This document shows positions 42,653 to 51,396 of a stretch of DNA of 64,000 nucleotides, piece after piece. This stretch comes from Candidatus Saccharimonadota bacterium (lineage in GTDB: Bacteria > Patescibacteriota > Saccharimonadia > Saccharimonadales > Saccharimonadaceae): NCBI GenBank assembly GCA_905372835.1, contig CAJPQK010000002.1, forward strand, positions 79,629 to 143,628, in the 5' to 3' direction. How positions within the stretch are numbered: the stretch's first letter is position 1; every line of letters begins with the position of its first letter. Position numbers and translations under genes: made by a program. The notes under the pieces are model-generated. The model made no database searches and was not told the DNA's origin. It saw only the letters and a program-made list of their open reading frames with translations.

Positions 42653-44293
42653 CTATTCCGCACTACTTACGTGTAGCAACCGCCCCTCAACCGTCCGCAC
42701 TCCCTGCCATTCATTAATGGTTGGCTGGAACCACGCCGCCACCTCGTCGCCTGGCTCGCGGAAAAACTCCTCTGGCGCGTTGAACGCCAGCATCTGCAAT
42801 ACTTTACCGTTTTTATCACGCAGCGCTAATTTAACGTGCTGCCCATCTGCGCCCATCCTTCGCATACTTAGCACGCTCGCTGTGGTAATTTTCAGGACTG
42901 GCTCTGGATTGCCATTGCCAAACGGCTCCATTCTCGCTAGATTTGCCACCAATTCCTCATTAATTTCCGAAAAATCATCGATCTCCACATCAGCTCGCGG
43001 CAATAAATATCGCTCTTGATGTGTCAGCTGCAGCGAATCATAAAACTCATTCACCCGCCTCCGAAAATCACCAATTTTTTCAGTCTCCAGCGTCACGCCA
43101 GCCGCCGCTCCGTGTCCACCACCTTTGATGATAATGTCATCCGCCGCCCGCACGGCATCCGCTGCTGAAAAATCACCAAAACTGCGCGCCGAACCGGTCG
43201 CTTCCTCGCCGCGCTCACCGATGATAAACACTGGTTTTTTATATTTCTCCACTAATTTTGACGCCACGATGCCGATGACACCGTGATTCCAGCCATCACT
43301 GCTCACCACCAGCACTCGATTATCGGCCAGCTCCTCAGCTTGCTGACACGCTTCCTCAAAAATCGCATCCTGAATACCGCGCCGCTTAGCATTTAACTCC
43401 TCCAACTTCTCACTCGCCTCCAGCGCCGCCAGCCCATCGCGCGCCGTCAGCATATCCAGCGCGTGCTGTGCTGTCTCCAGCCGACCCGCTGCGTTCATTC
43501 GCGGCCCCAAACCAAACCCCAGATGCCCGGCATTAACCTGCTCCGGCTCAATACCCGCCACCGCCATCAAAGCCTTCAATCCTGGACGTTGTTGTTTTTT
43601 CAACACCTCCAAACCCCAATAGACATTTGCCCGATTTTCATCCGCCAGCGTCACGATGTCGCACACTGTCCCCAGTGCCACCAAATCGAGTAGCCATTTT
43701 TCATAGCCATCAGGCAAACCATCCAGCTCGGTCTGCAGCGCCTGCACTAACTTGAACGCCACGCCCGCACCACACAAATCACGAAACGGATACGTATGAC
43801 CTGAGAATTTCGGATTCACCGCTGCCACACTTGGCGGTGGCGTCTCGGCCACATTATGATGATCCGTCACCACCGTATCAATCCCCAAGCTGGCAGCATA
43901 CGCAATCTCCGCATGACACAAACTGCCGGTATCCACTGTCACGATCAAATCCGCGCCCATGTCGCGCACCTTATCAACCGCACCCATGGTCATGCCATAA
44001 CCCTCAACAAACCGGTTCGGGATGAAGGCATCGACATCCTCAAAACCAAACTTACCGAACGCATCCAGCAGCAGTGCCGTGGCGCTCAGCCCATCAATAT
44101 CATAATCACCATAAATGACGATTTTTTCGCCCTGCTCCCGCGCCTGTTTCAACCGCGCCACCGCCTTTTTCATGTCCGGCAGCAAAAACGGATCATGTTT
44201 CACCGCCGCATAATCCGGCTGCAAAAAAGCCTCGCGCGTTGCCCGCGTCGTCAGGCCCCGCGCTGCCAAAATCCGCTCAAACAGCGTCATCAA
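42653..44293 (-). CDS. recJ: single-stranded-DNA exonuclease RecJ
   Basis: A 546-residue DHH phosphoesterase. Motif I GDYDIDGLSATALL near residue 63, DHHN motif III (VVTDHHNVAETPP) near 145, and the DHHA1/RecJ OB region in the C-terminal half (GGHGAAAGVTLE near 390). Degrades ssDNA 5' to 3' in repair and recombination. Starts at ATGA inside the wHTH gene. Confidence 0.93.
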   Translation of the reverse strand: MMTLFERILAARGLTTRATREAFLQPDYAAVKHDPFLLPDMKKAVARLKQAREQGEKIVIYGDYDIDGLSATALLLDAFGKFGFEDVDAFIPNRFVEGYGMTMGAVDKVRDMGADLIVTVDTGSLCHAEIAYAASLGIDTVVTDHHNVAETPPPSVAAVNPKFSGHTYPFRDLCGAGVAFKLVQALQTELDGLPDGYEKWLLDLVALGTVCDIVTLADENRANVYWGLEVLKKQQRPGLKALMAVAGIEPEQVNAGHLGFGLGPRMNAAGRLETAQHALDMLTARDGLAALEASEKLEELNAKRRGIQDAIFEEACQQAEELADNRVLVVSSDGWNHGVIGIVASKLVEKYKKPVFIIGERGEEATGSARSFGDFSAADAVRAADDIIIKGGGHGAAAGVTLETEKIGDFRRRVNEFYDSLQLTHQERYLLPRADVEIDDFSEINEELVANLARMEPFGNGNPEPVLKITTASVLSMRRMGADGQHVKLALRDKNGKVLQMLAFNAPEEFFREPGDEVAAWFQPTINEWQGVRTVEGRLLHVSSAE

Positions 44294-44592
44294 TCTCTAT
44301 CAACCGAACTACGCTTCGGTCGTGCCGCATGCTGCTGCGACTTAATCACCATTCCTTGCAACTCCTTGAAAATTGGAAATTGCTTATTTGTGAAATACGT
44401 TCGCGAATTGCCTTGCTTCTCGCTTTTGAGAAAACCGACTTTTTCCAATCTCTTTAACTCGCGCTGAATATTTCCTGGATCTTCTTTGATCAACTTCGCC
44501 AACCCACGTACATGAGTGTGAAAATCAGGATATTTAGCATAAACAACCACAATCTTACGCCTCACCCGCGATGTAATAAAAACGTCTAACAT
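44290..44592 (-). CDS. winged helix-turn-helix DNA-binding protein
   Basis: 100 residues. Helix-turn-helix region FHTHVRGLAKLIKEDPGNIQRELKRLEKVGFLKSEK (about residues 24-60; longer than shown motif) followed by a wing (KQGNSRTYFTNKQF). ArsR/MarR-like by shape, with no metal cysteines. It overlaps recJ by 4 nt and may control this unit. Some relatives regulate nucleotidyltransferases in toxin-antitoxin loci, but none is present here. Confidence 0.8.
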   Translation of the reverse strand: MLDVFITSRVRRKIVVVYAKYPDFHTHVRGLAKLIKEDPGNIQRELKRLEKVGFLKSEKQGNSRTYFTNKQFPIFKELQGMVIKSQQHAARPKRSSVDRD

Positions 44593-44634
44593 AGTCCTGT
44601 GCTCTTTACTGCATCCCCTTCTTTATTTAACTCC

Positions 44635-44664
44635 AGTGTAGCACAATTTTACAACACCCGGCAA
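44635..44664 (-). promoter_or_regulatory. promoter, wHTH-recJ
   Basis: TTGCCG (44659-44664), 18 nt, TACACT (44635-44640), preceded by TGC. Leader about 40 nt ending in AGGA. Confidence 0.6.
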
Positions 44665-44669
44665 GTCCT

Positions 44670-45329
44670 TTAGCGCCAATTCATAATTACTTGGTTGATT
44701 TTCGCAACGGTCTCTTCGCGTGAAGGTAACTCATTGTCCTCATAATAATGATTAATCCCCATGAAGTTTTCCTTGACGTCCAATATGTGCAGATCGTCCA
44801 CCGTGATGTGCAATCGATCAACAGCAGCAATGCTACACACAGGCAACGCCACCACCAGTTTTTCAATACGAATCGATTTTAAAAATCCCAAAGCCACATC
44901 CAAGCTTGAAAGATTATCACCAAAACCATCACTCACCAAAATAACCGTCCGGTCTTTCAACAATGCCGCGTCAACGATACCACCATCACCCAGCAGCCGA
45001 TTAATTCGTTGGTATGCCTGCTGTTTTTGCTGCTCCAAATAGCCATGAAATTCATTGGTATATTCTCGAATCTCGCCGGACGAAAAGTCACTGTTGTAGG
45101 TGAATTTCCCACTTTGAGAAACCGCACCAAAGCTTAGCCCTTCCCCAGGAACATCAATACTTTCTGACAGAAGCATCATCAAAACGCAGTGCAACCTGAC
45201 CGCAATTTGCTCACCGACCAACACCCCACCTTCGCCCAATGCCAGCACTGCGCAGTTTTCATAACGATATTTTTCGAACAACTGCTGTCCCAACTCCGCG
45301 CCTGCCTGCATGCGACTCTGAAAATACAT
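44670..45329 (-). CDS. phosphoribosyltransferase-like protein, degenerate PRPP motif
   Basis: A 219-residue protein with the COG1926-type PRTase outline: ENCAVLALGEGGVLVGEQIA at the N-terminus, VILVSDGFGDNLSSLDVALGFL near 130 and VVALPVCSIAAVDRLH near 160. The PRPP loop is SDGFGDN rather than D-D-G-x-x-T-G, so binding of PRPP is doubtful. Leaderless (ATG 6 nt after TGCTACAAT), divergent from priA. Confidence 0.7.
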   Translation of the reverse strand: MYFQSRMQAGAELGQQLFEKYRYENCAVLALGEGGVLVGEQIAVRLHCVLMMLLSESIDVPGEGLSFGAVSQSGKFTYNSDFSSGEIREYTNEFHGYLEQQKQQAYQRINRLLGDGGIVDAALLKDRTVILVSDGFGDNLSSLDVALGFLKSIRIEKLVVALPVCSIAAVDRLHITVDDLHILDVKENFMGINHYYEDNELPSREETVAKINQVIMNWR

Positions 45330-45335
45330 ATGCTT

Positions 45336-45344
45336 ATTGTAGCA
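45336..45344 (-). promoter_or_regulatory. extended -10 promoter, PRTase-like gene (leaderless)
   Basis: TG-C-TACAAT on the minus strand. Only 12 bp from the priA -10. Confidence 0.6.
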
Positions 45345-45356
45345 TTGATGAAGCGT

Positions 45357-45362
45357 TATAAT
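45357..45362 (+). promoter_or_regulatory. -10 box, priA (leaderless)
   Basis: TATAAT, 7 nt before the ATG at 45370. Confidence 0.6.
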
Positions 45363-45369
45363 AATAGCT

Positions 45370-47310
45370 ATGCAATACTACGAGGTGTCTCCAACTACGA
45401 TTGTCCGCGCTGACGCTAACAGCTTTTCCTATGCCTCACATGAGTCATTAATGCCCGGAAATATTGTGACCATTCCCGTCGGCAAGAAGGTTGTTGTTGG
45501 TGTTGTTTTGCAAAAAATATCGCAGCCACCATACGACACACGGGAAATAATTTCGGTTGTAGATCAGCCGCCACTACCCAGCCAATTGCTGTCATTGCAC
45601 ACTTGGATGAGCCAATTTTACGCAACACATCCTGCCACCGTCTGGCAAACCATCCTGCCACGCGGCATCACCAAAAAGCGACGAAAATCCATAGATTTCA
45701 CCTCTGTCAATGTACAAAATCGAACAAAAAATGTATTCACCAAAGATCAGCTCCAAGCCCTACAAATCATTGATTCCATGGCCAGTGGAACGGCTTTACT
45801 ACACGGAGTCACCGGCTCCGGCAAAACCCTGGTCTATATTGAAGCCTCCCGACGCGCTGCAGCTGAAGGAAAGTCTTCCATTATACTAATCCCAGAAATA
45901 GCCCTGACGACCCAGCTGGTATCAGCCTTCACAGAGCATCTCGACAATATAATTGTCACTCATTCTCGCCAGACTGAGGCTGAACGCCATGCAGCATGGC
46001 TACACGTTTTGAACGCCAACAAGCCCGTCGTGGTCATCGGCCCAAGGTCAGCCCTATTTATGCCCATACATAACCTCGGATTTATCGCCATTGATGAATG
46101 CCACGAACCTAGCTTCAAGCAAGAACAATCCCCCCGCTACTCCGCACTGCGCACCGCTGCCGTGCTGGCGCAGGACCATAGCGCCAAATTAGTTCTGGGT
46201 AGCGCTACTCCCAGCATCGCCGACTATTATTTGTCTGAGCAACGAAACCGACCCATCATCACCATGCCCAAACCCGCTCGTAAAGGTGCCGTCAAACCGA
46301 CCGTCAAAATCGTTGACATGACTAAGCGTAATAATTTTACTCAACATTTTTTCTTGTCAGACACCCTGCTCTCTCAACTCCAGCAAACGTTCAAAGACGG
46401 TCATCAGGCACTGATCTTTCATAATCGTCGCGGTACCACTGCAATCACTCTGTGTCAGCATTGTGGTTGGCAAGCTGGCTGCCCCAACTGCTTTGTTCCG
46501 CTAACCCTACACCAGGATAAACATCAACTGGTCTGTCACATATGTGGATATAAAGCGACCGTCCCGACGGTCTGCCCTGAGTGCCAGCATGCCGATATCA
46601 TCCATAGAGGTATTGGTACTAAACGCATCGAAACAGAATTGAATAAATTATTTCCTCAACAAACCATAGCCCGTTTTGACGCGGATACCCCCAGCGACCA
46701 AACTGTAGAAAAGTTATACCAAGACGTCAAAGATGGTACTATTGATCTCATCATCGGCACGCAAATGATCGCCAAGGGATTAGACTTACCACATCTACGA
46801 ACTGTTGGCGTAGTGCAAGCAGACACAGGACTAACACTTCCTGATTTTGCAGCCGCTGAGCGCACGTTCCAGCTGCTTGCTCAGGTAGTCGGGCGCGTCG
46901 GTAGATCACATCACCCAACAACCGTCGTTGTCCAAACGTACCAACCACAACACCCAGCCATCCAAGACGGCCTCACGCAAAATTACGCTGATTTTTACCA
47001 GCGTACAATAGCTCAACGACAAGCAACCATGTTTCCGCCATTTACCCATCTTTTGAAACTCACTTGCGTATACAAAACCGAAGCCGCTGCCATTCGCAAT
47101 GCTCAAAAACTTGCATCTACCCTCAAATCAGTTGCGCCAAGAACCGTACAAATTTTAGGACCAACACCTGCGTTTTATGAACGAGTACGTGATACTTACC
47201 GTTGGCAACTGCTGCTCAAAAGTCCCCAGCGTGATGATTTGGTCGCCCTACTAGCTCACCTACCGCCACAACACTGGCAATTCGAACTCGACCCGACTTC
47301 CCTCCTCTGA
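45370..47310 (+). CDS. priA: primosomal protein N' (replication restart helicase)
   Basis: A 646-residue superfamily 2 helicase. N-terminal 3'BD domain, Walker A HGVTGSGKT near residue 147, Walker B as DECHE near 239, zinc-binding cysteines (CQHCGWQAGCPNC and CHICGY...CPEC, near 360-410) between the helicase lobes, and QMIAKGLD/QVVGRVGR motifs (V, VI). It restarts stalled forks. E. coli PriA is 732, so this form is a little shorter. Confidence 0.94.
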   Translation: MQYYEVSPTTIVRADANSFSYASHESLMPGNIVTIPVGKKVVVGVVLQKISQPPYDTREIISVVDQPPLPSQLLSLHTWMSQFYATHPATVWQTILPRGITKKRRKSIDFTSVNVQNRTKNVFTKDQLQALQIIDSMASGTALLHGVTGSGKTLVYIEASRRAAAEGKSSIILIPEIALTTQLVSAFTEHLDNIIVTHSRQTEAERHAAWLHVLNANKPVVVIGPRSALFMPIHNLGFIAIDECHEPSFKQEQSPRYSALRTAAVLAQDHSAKLVLGSATPSIADYYLSEQRNRPIITMPKPARKGAVKPTVKIVDMTKRNNFTQHFFLSDTLLSQLQQTFKDGHQALIFHNRRGTTAITLCQHCGWQAGCPNCFVPLTLHQDKHQLVCHICGYKATVPTVCPECQHADIIHRGIGTKRIETELNKLFPQQTIARFDADTPSDQTVEKLYQDVKDGTIDLIIGTQMIAKGLDLPHLRTVGVVQADTGLTLPDFAAAERTFQLLAQVVGRVGRSHHPTTVVVQTYQPQHPAIQDGLTQNYADFYQRTIAQRQATMFPPFTHLLKLTCVYKTEAAAIRNAQKLASTLKSVAPRTVQILGPTPAFYERVRDTYRWQLLLKSPQRDDLVALLAHLPPQHWQFELDPTSLL

Positions 47311-47316
47311 TATACT
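47308..47316 (+). promoter_or_regulatory. extended -10 promoter, def-fmt (leaderless)
   Basis: TG-A-TATACT, 6 nt before the ATG at 47323; overlaps the priA stop. Confidence 0.6.
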
Positions 47317-47322
47317 TAATAT

Positions 47323-47898
47323 ATGACTAGAGACGACATTATTGCCCTACCAAATCCCCACCTGCGTCAAAAATCTCATCGCATCCATGTCATTACCGAC
47401 GATATACAAAAACTGTCTGACGACATGACCAGTGCTGCGTTAGATTGGGAGGATTCACGACCACATGAAATCAGTGCCGCTCTCGCAGCAGTGCAAGTAG
47501 ATCGCTTGGAACGAGTCGTCATCGTCCGAGCTGACTTTGATAACAAAAAAACTCGCGACTTCATGACCTTGATCAACCCAGAAATTGTCAAATACGAAGG
47601 TGACTTAGTGGCTGATTTTGAAGGTTGCTTGAGTGTAAAACACATCTATGGCAAAGTACCACGCTACACTAAGGTTCGCGTTAAAGCCTTAGACCTGGAG
47701 GGTAACGAGATCCGCTTCAAAGCTGAGGGTTTCTTAGCGCGCGTATTGCAACATGAAATTGACCACACTAACGGCATCGTCTTCATTGACCACATCCGTG
47801 ATACACACGATGCATTTTATACCCTTGATGATTCTGGTGAATTACAGCCCCTCAATTACGACACAAGCATCAAAGATAATACCGACCTCTGGGGATAA
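47323..47898 (+). CDS. def: peptide deformylase
   Basis: A 191-residue PDF. Motif II EGCLS (metal Cys, residue about 105) and motif III QHEIDHTNG (metal His x2, catalytic Glu) are intact. Motif I reads SAALAAVQVD where GxGLAAxQ is usual, so the substrate-binding wall is altered. It removes the N-formyl group from new proteins. Paired with fmt, 2 bp apart. Confidence 0.9.
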   Translation: MTRDDIIALPNPHLRQKSHRIHVITDDIQKLSDDMTSAALDWEDSRPHEISAALAAVQVDRLERVVIVRADFDNKKTRDFMTLINPEIVKYEGDLVADFEGCLSVKHIYGKVPRYTKVRVKALDLEGNEIRFKAEGFLARVLQHEIDHTNGIVFIDHIRDTHDAFYTLDDSGELQPLNYDTSIKDNTDLWG

Positions 47899-47900
47899 TC

Positions 47901-48779
47901 ATGCCTGAGATAGTATTTTTTGGCACCGAAGAGCACAGTCTCATCACCCTCAAGGCGCTTCATGAGGCAAAATTTCACATTGCTGCTGTCATCACCAAAC
48001 CTGACGCGCCCAAAGGTCGGGGCGGTAAACTGTCAGAGCCTGCTGTCAAAACATACGCTCACCAGCACAATATTCCCGTCTGGCAGCCAAACAATCTGAA
48101 AGACATCTCACCAGCCATTCAAACACTCAAATCGCCCGTAGGCGTTTTGGTCAGTTATGGCAAAATAATACCCCAGTCAATCATCGATTTATTCAACCCT
48201 GGCATCATCAATCTTCACCCATCACTCCTCCCACAATACCGCGGCCCATCTCCCATTGAAGCCGCCATGACTAACTTGGACTCCCACACTGGCATATCTT
48301 TGATAAAATTAGATGCCCAGATGGACGCAGGACCAATTTACCACCAAGAATCCATCTTGCTCTCCGGCGACGAATCTCGTGATGAACTATATTGCAGATT
48401 ATTCAATCTGGGTTCACAACGCCTGGTAGAGTTATTACCTCGCATCATATCCGGCGACATACACCTCAAACCACAACAAGATTCCATCGCTACCTACTGT
48501 AAGTTACTGTCAAAGCAAGACTCGCCCCTCGATCCACAATCACTCAGCGCCAAGCAAGCAGCAGCACGAGTCAGAGCCTATCTCGGTTTTCCCCGCTCTA
48601 CCATGATGTTTGACGGTCTTCGTCTCATCATCACCAAAGCCCATCCTGATGTCACGCCAAAAACCGCCCTAGATCAATGCTACCACGATGGACAATTCCT
48701 CATCATTGACGAACTCATTGCACCAAGCGGCAAAAAAATGACCGCAGAAGCGTTTCTCCGCGGTCATAAACATCAATAA
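47901..48779 (+). CDS. fmt: methionyl-tRNA formyltransferase
   Basis: A 292-residue Fmt. Formyl-THF domain with the catalytic region NLHPSLLPQYRGPSPIEAA (near 108-126; Asn, His) and LDAQMDAGPI (Asp), then a C-terminal OB-like domain (VRAYLGFPRSTMMFDGLRLII). Makes initiator fMet-tRNA. Its def partner precedes it; map is 6 kb away. Confidence 0.93.
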   Translation: MPEIVFFGTEEHSLITLKALHEAKFHIAAVITKPDAPKGRGGKLSEPAVKTYAHQHNIPVWQPNNLKDISPAIQTLKSPVGVLVSYGKIIPQSIIDLFNPGIINLHPSLLPQYRGPSPIEAAMTNLDSHTGISLIKLDAQMDAGPIYHQESILLSGDESRDELYCRLFNLGSQRLVELLPRIISGDIHLKPQQDSIATYCKLLSKQDSPLDPQSLSAKQAAARVRAYLGFPRSTMMFDGLRLIITKAHPDVTPKTALDQCYHDGQFLIIDELIAPSGKKMTAEAFLRGHKHQ

Positions 48780-48788
48780 CCCGTATAG

Positions 48789-49235
48789 CTAGGCTGCTGC
48801 TTGCGAAGTAGCAGAATCAGCTCCTAAAATCATGTCACGATTCGCCACGATTTCTCGCTTAAGCTCATCCAACACAGCAGCAACGACATCTCGATAGTCT
48901 GGTCGGTTTACTTCCAGCCATTTTGTTGCCGCAAATTCGTCTCGTAAGCGCGGATCATCCATCGGCACTCCAGAAACCTGCACCAAACGCTGGAACATTG
49001 GATCTTGCATCAAATTAGGGACATGACGCGCCAAAAAATCATCTACCGCTCCCGGACGCTTATCAATGATGCCAGAAAACTCTTCCAGTTGAGCATCGCT
49101 CATACCCTGGCTCAACCGCTCACCAACGCGAAGCTCCAGCTCACTGTAGATGTGCTGCAAAAACGGCTTGCGCTGCTCCTCCGGCAATTGATCCAGCCCG
49201 AGCTCTTTGAGAAATTCGTCATTCAGTTGGAACAT
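48789..49235 (-). CDS. DUF5663-like protein, locus B second copy
   Basis: 148 residues, acidic, helical: FLKELGLDQLPEEQRKPFLQHIYSELELRVGERLSQGMSDAQLEEF, the most typical DUF5663-like member here, with an added C-terminal part (DVVAAVLDELKREIVANRDMI). AAGGAGG precedes the start. Paralogue of 49319-49633 and 12824-13177. Function unknown. Confidence 0.65.
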   Translation of the reverse strand: MFQLNDEFLKELGLDQLPEEQRKPFLQHIYSELELRVGERLSQGMSDAQLEEFSGIIDKRPGAVDDFLARHVPNLMQDPMFQRLVQVSGVPMDDPRLRDEFAATKWLEVNRPDYRDVVAAVLDELKREIVANRDMILGADSATSQAAA

Positions 49236-49318
49236 AGTCCTCCTTTTCTTTCGTCTATACTCTCCATAAATTATAACAGCAATCCCAAAAGATTGCCATT
49301 ATAACCTACTCATTACCG

Positions 49319-49633
49319 TTATTCACGCACCATATTCAGTGCGTCATTGTGCAGTGCCTGCAACTCAGTCATTGTTTGGTTCATTGCATTCTGCACGATT
49401 TCTGTCAGATTGATGCCGTTGCCTTGGCACCAGTTGAGCAACATTGGAACGTCTTCACTGTCCAGCAAAGCCTCAAACTCTTCCCTCTTTTGCTCACCGA
49501 CAGCCGCCAATAGCTGATCAGTAATCTTTGCTTGCACACTGTTGGTCACATTCTGCCGCATCTGTTCTTTTGCCTCTGGTGGCAGCATCCCAAAACCAGC
49601 TTGTGTCAAAAATTCGTCAGTAATTTCAAACAT
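49319..49633 (-). CDS. DUF5663-like protein, locus B first copy
   Basis: 104 residues: DEFLTQAGFGMLPPEAKEQMRQNVTNSVQAKITDQLLAAVGEQKREEFEALLDS, the same outline (short N-terminal helix, LP, EELQ-rich helix, then a second domain). AAGGAG before the start. It lies between the coiled-coil gene and the second copy, all on the minus strand. Confidence 0.6.
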   Translation of the reverse strand: MFEITDEFLTQAGFGMLPPEAKEQMRQNVTNSVQAKITDQLLAAVGEQKREEFEALLDSEDVPMLLNWCQGNGINLTEIVQNAMNQTMTELQALHNDALNMVRE

Positions 49634-49681
49634 TTATATCTCCTTTTTGTGTTATTGTATCTTACGGTTTACGTAACTATT

Positions 49682-51286
49682 CTATCTAAACTGGCTCAAT
49701 ACTGCCACAACCTTGTCAGTTTGAGAAATTCCGTCCACCGTGAGTGACTCGGTACCATTAAAGTTGGTAGTCCACTCAATTGCATGACCATTTGCTTGAG
49801 CCACTTCTGCCAACCGATGCAGCTCACTTGTCGCATTTTCAGCACCAAACTGCTCGACTGCCCAGTCCCATGGATATTCGTAGCTACCAACTGGAGAAGG
49901 AGCCTCTGGTTGTACGACAGTAGAGCCTTCAGGACTCTTAGGGCTCCCACCATCTTTAGGAGGGTCGCCGCCACCATCTTTAGGGTTCTCTGCGGCCTTA
50001 ACTTCGTCCCCAGAAAAGGCTGATTCTGCCACGTTACCAGCTACATTACCGATACCAAAACCAAAAGCTACCCTACCCATCACACGAAGAAATTCTGAGC
50101 GAACTTTCCGACTAAGTTGCTCCTGACGCTCTTCACTTGATTTCTGACTACTATCGACAGAAGTGTCGACCATAGATTCCATCATTTCATCAGCGTCTTT
50201 GGCGCCTTTAGCACCCTGCTTAAACACATCTCGCCAGGCATCCTGTGAGTTGTCAGTTACGCGCTCTTCACCGCGACGCCCTTCCAGTACAGACTGTTTA
50301 ACTGTTGCCGCAGCAACTGCACCAGCCGCCGCACCAGTAGATAAGCCAGCTGCGGTAGTAATAGGCCAGCCCACAGAAGTTGTCAGGGCAAATCCAGCAC
50401 CAGCCGCTGCACCACCTCCAACAAGCGCTAGTTGGTGCGATATCTTTTTGTTACTAATCCATCTACCCACCTTTGCAGCAAATTTCTTATACACAGAGCG
50501 TTGGTCAAGCATCTCATCATATACTTCTGTCGTCTTCTGGGCAGTTTCTTGCATACCCTGGAAGGCACGAGCCGCCATCATCTGCGCAAACACTTCCTGC
50601 TGCTTTGCCAACTCCTCACCTGAGAGCTGATTCAGCTGCTCAATCTGTGATGCCATTTCTTCCTTGGCCACAGCTAACTCACAAGCCTTTAACTTATCTG
50701 CTGCCTCCTGAAGTGCTTCCTTACGCTTCTTTCCGCCAAACCATTCTTTAAAGAAATGTGATTCAACATCAACACGTGCTTTAGCAAACGCCAGCCTTGC
50801 CGCGTCCAGCTCCTGCTGTGCCTTACTCTTTTCGGCTAACTGAGCAGTTTCGCCCTCGTCGTACTGATCACCCAAGTACTTATCACGTTGTGCTTGCTCG
50901 TACAGGCTCAAGCTTTCAGGGTTTTCGTCTACTGAGGCAGTATTCTCTCCAGCTTTTTGCAGATATTTATCTACATTACCATAATAGTTGAATAATTCCC
51001 GTGCAGAGTCAGTCTCCACACCATTCGTTTGCCAAGCCTCATGTTGGTCAACAACTTCTTGGTAGTACTTGCCAAGCTCAGTGTCAGTTGAAGCCGCTTC
51101 TGTAACTTCTGGGCCGGGCTCAGCAGAGCTGTCATTAACCGAAGCCTCAGGAGTAGTCGCAGTATTCTGAGCTATCGTCTCTTGCCTCCAACGGTAATAT
51201 TTCTCCGTATTAGAATCAAGCTGACCCTGATGAGTTGCCAAATAGTCCTCGGTAGTCGGACGTGATGCAGGTGTCTCTTTATTCAT
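49682..51286 (-). CDS. large membrane-hairpin coiled-coil protein, locus B
   Basis: A 534-residue protein of unknown function. Acidic N-terminal third rich in Thr, Glu, Ser and Gln; a Lys/Glu coiled coil (about 155-265, DVESHFFKEWFGGKKRKEAL...); a paired Gly/Ala-rich hydrophobic hairpin (about 285-330, QLALVGGGAAAGAGFALTTS); a Pro/Gly/Asp low-complexity part (GGGDPPKDGGSPKSPEG); and a folded C-terminal domain ending SLTVDGISQTDKVVAVLSQFR. Same gene order as locus A: coiled-coil gene then DUF5663-like gene(s). AAGGA lies 12 nt before the ATG. Confidence 0.65.
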   Translation of the reverse strand: MNKETPASRPTTEDYLATHQGQLDSNTEKYYRWRQETIAQNTATTPEASVNDSSAEPGPEVTEAASTDTELGKYYQEVVDQHEAWQTNGVETDSARELFNYYGNVDKYLQKAGENTASVDENPESLSLYEQAQRDKYLGDQYDEGETAQLAEKSKAQQELDAARLAFAKARVDVESHFFKEWFGGKKRKEALQEAADKLKACELAVAKEEMASQIEQLNQLSGEELAKQQEVFAQMMAARAFQGMQETAQKTTEVYDEMLDQRSVYKKFAAKVGRWISNKKISHQLALVGGGAAAGAGFALTTSVGWPITTAAGLSTGAAAGAVAAATVKQSVLEGRRGEERVTDNSQDAWRDVFKQGAKGAKDADEMMESMVDTSVDSSQKSSEERQEQLSRKVRSEFLRVMGRVAFGFGIGNVAGNVAESAFSGDEVKAAENPKDGGGDPPKDGGSPKSPEGSTVVQPEAPSPVGSYEYPWDWAVEQFGAENATSELHRLAEVAQANGHAIEWTTNFNGTESLTVDGISQTDKVVAVLSQFR

Positions 51287-51345
51287 TCGTGGTGGTTCCT
51301 TTCACTTGGATGTGCCAAGATTAATTGGAGTTTTTCTCTAAAGAA

Positions 51346-51374
51346 ATACTAGCACAAATTGTCAAAAAAGTCAA
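51346..51374 (-). promoter_or_regulatory. promoter, locus B
   Basis: TTGACT (51369-51374), 17 nt, TAGTAT (51346-51351) preceded by TGC; leader about 60 nt with a CTTGG/CCAAG hairpin. Confidence 0.7.
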
Positions 51375-51396
51375 TAACCTTGCCTAGATAAGACAC

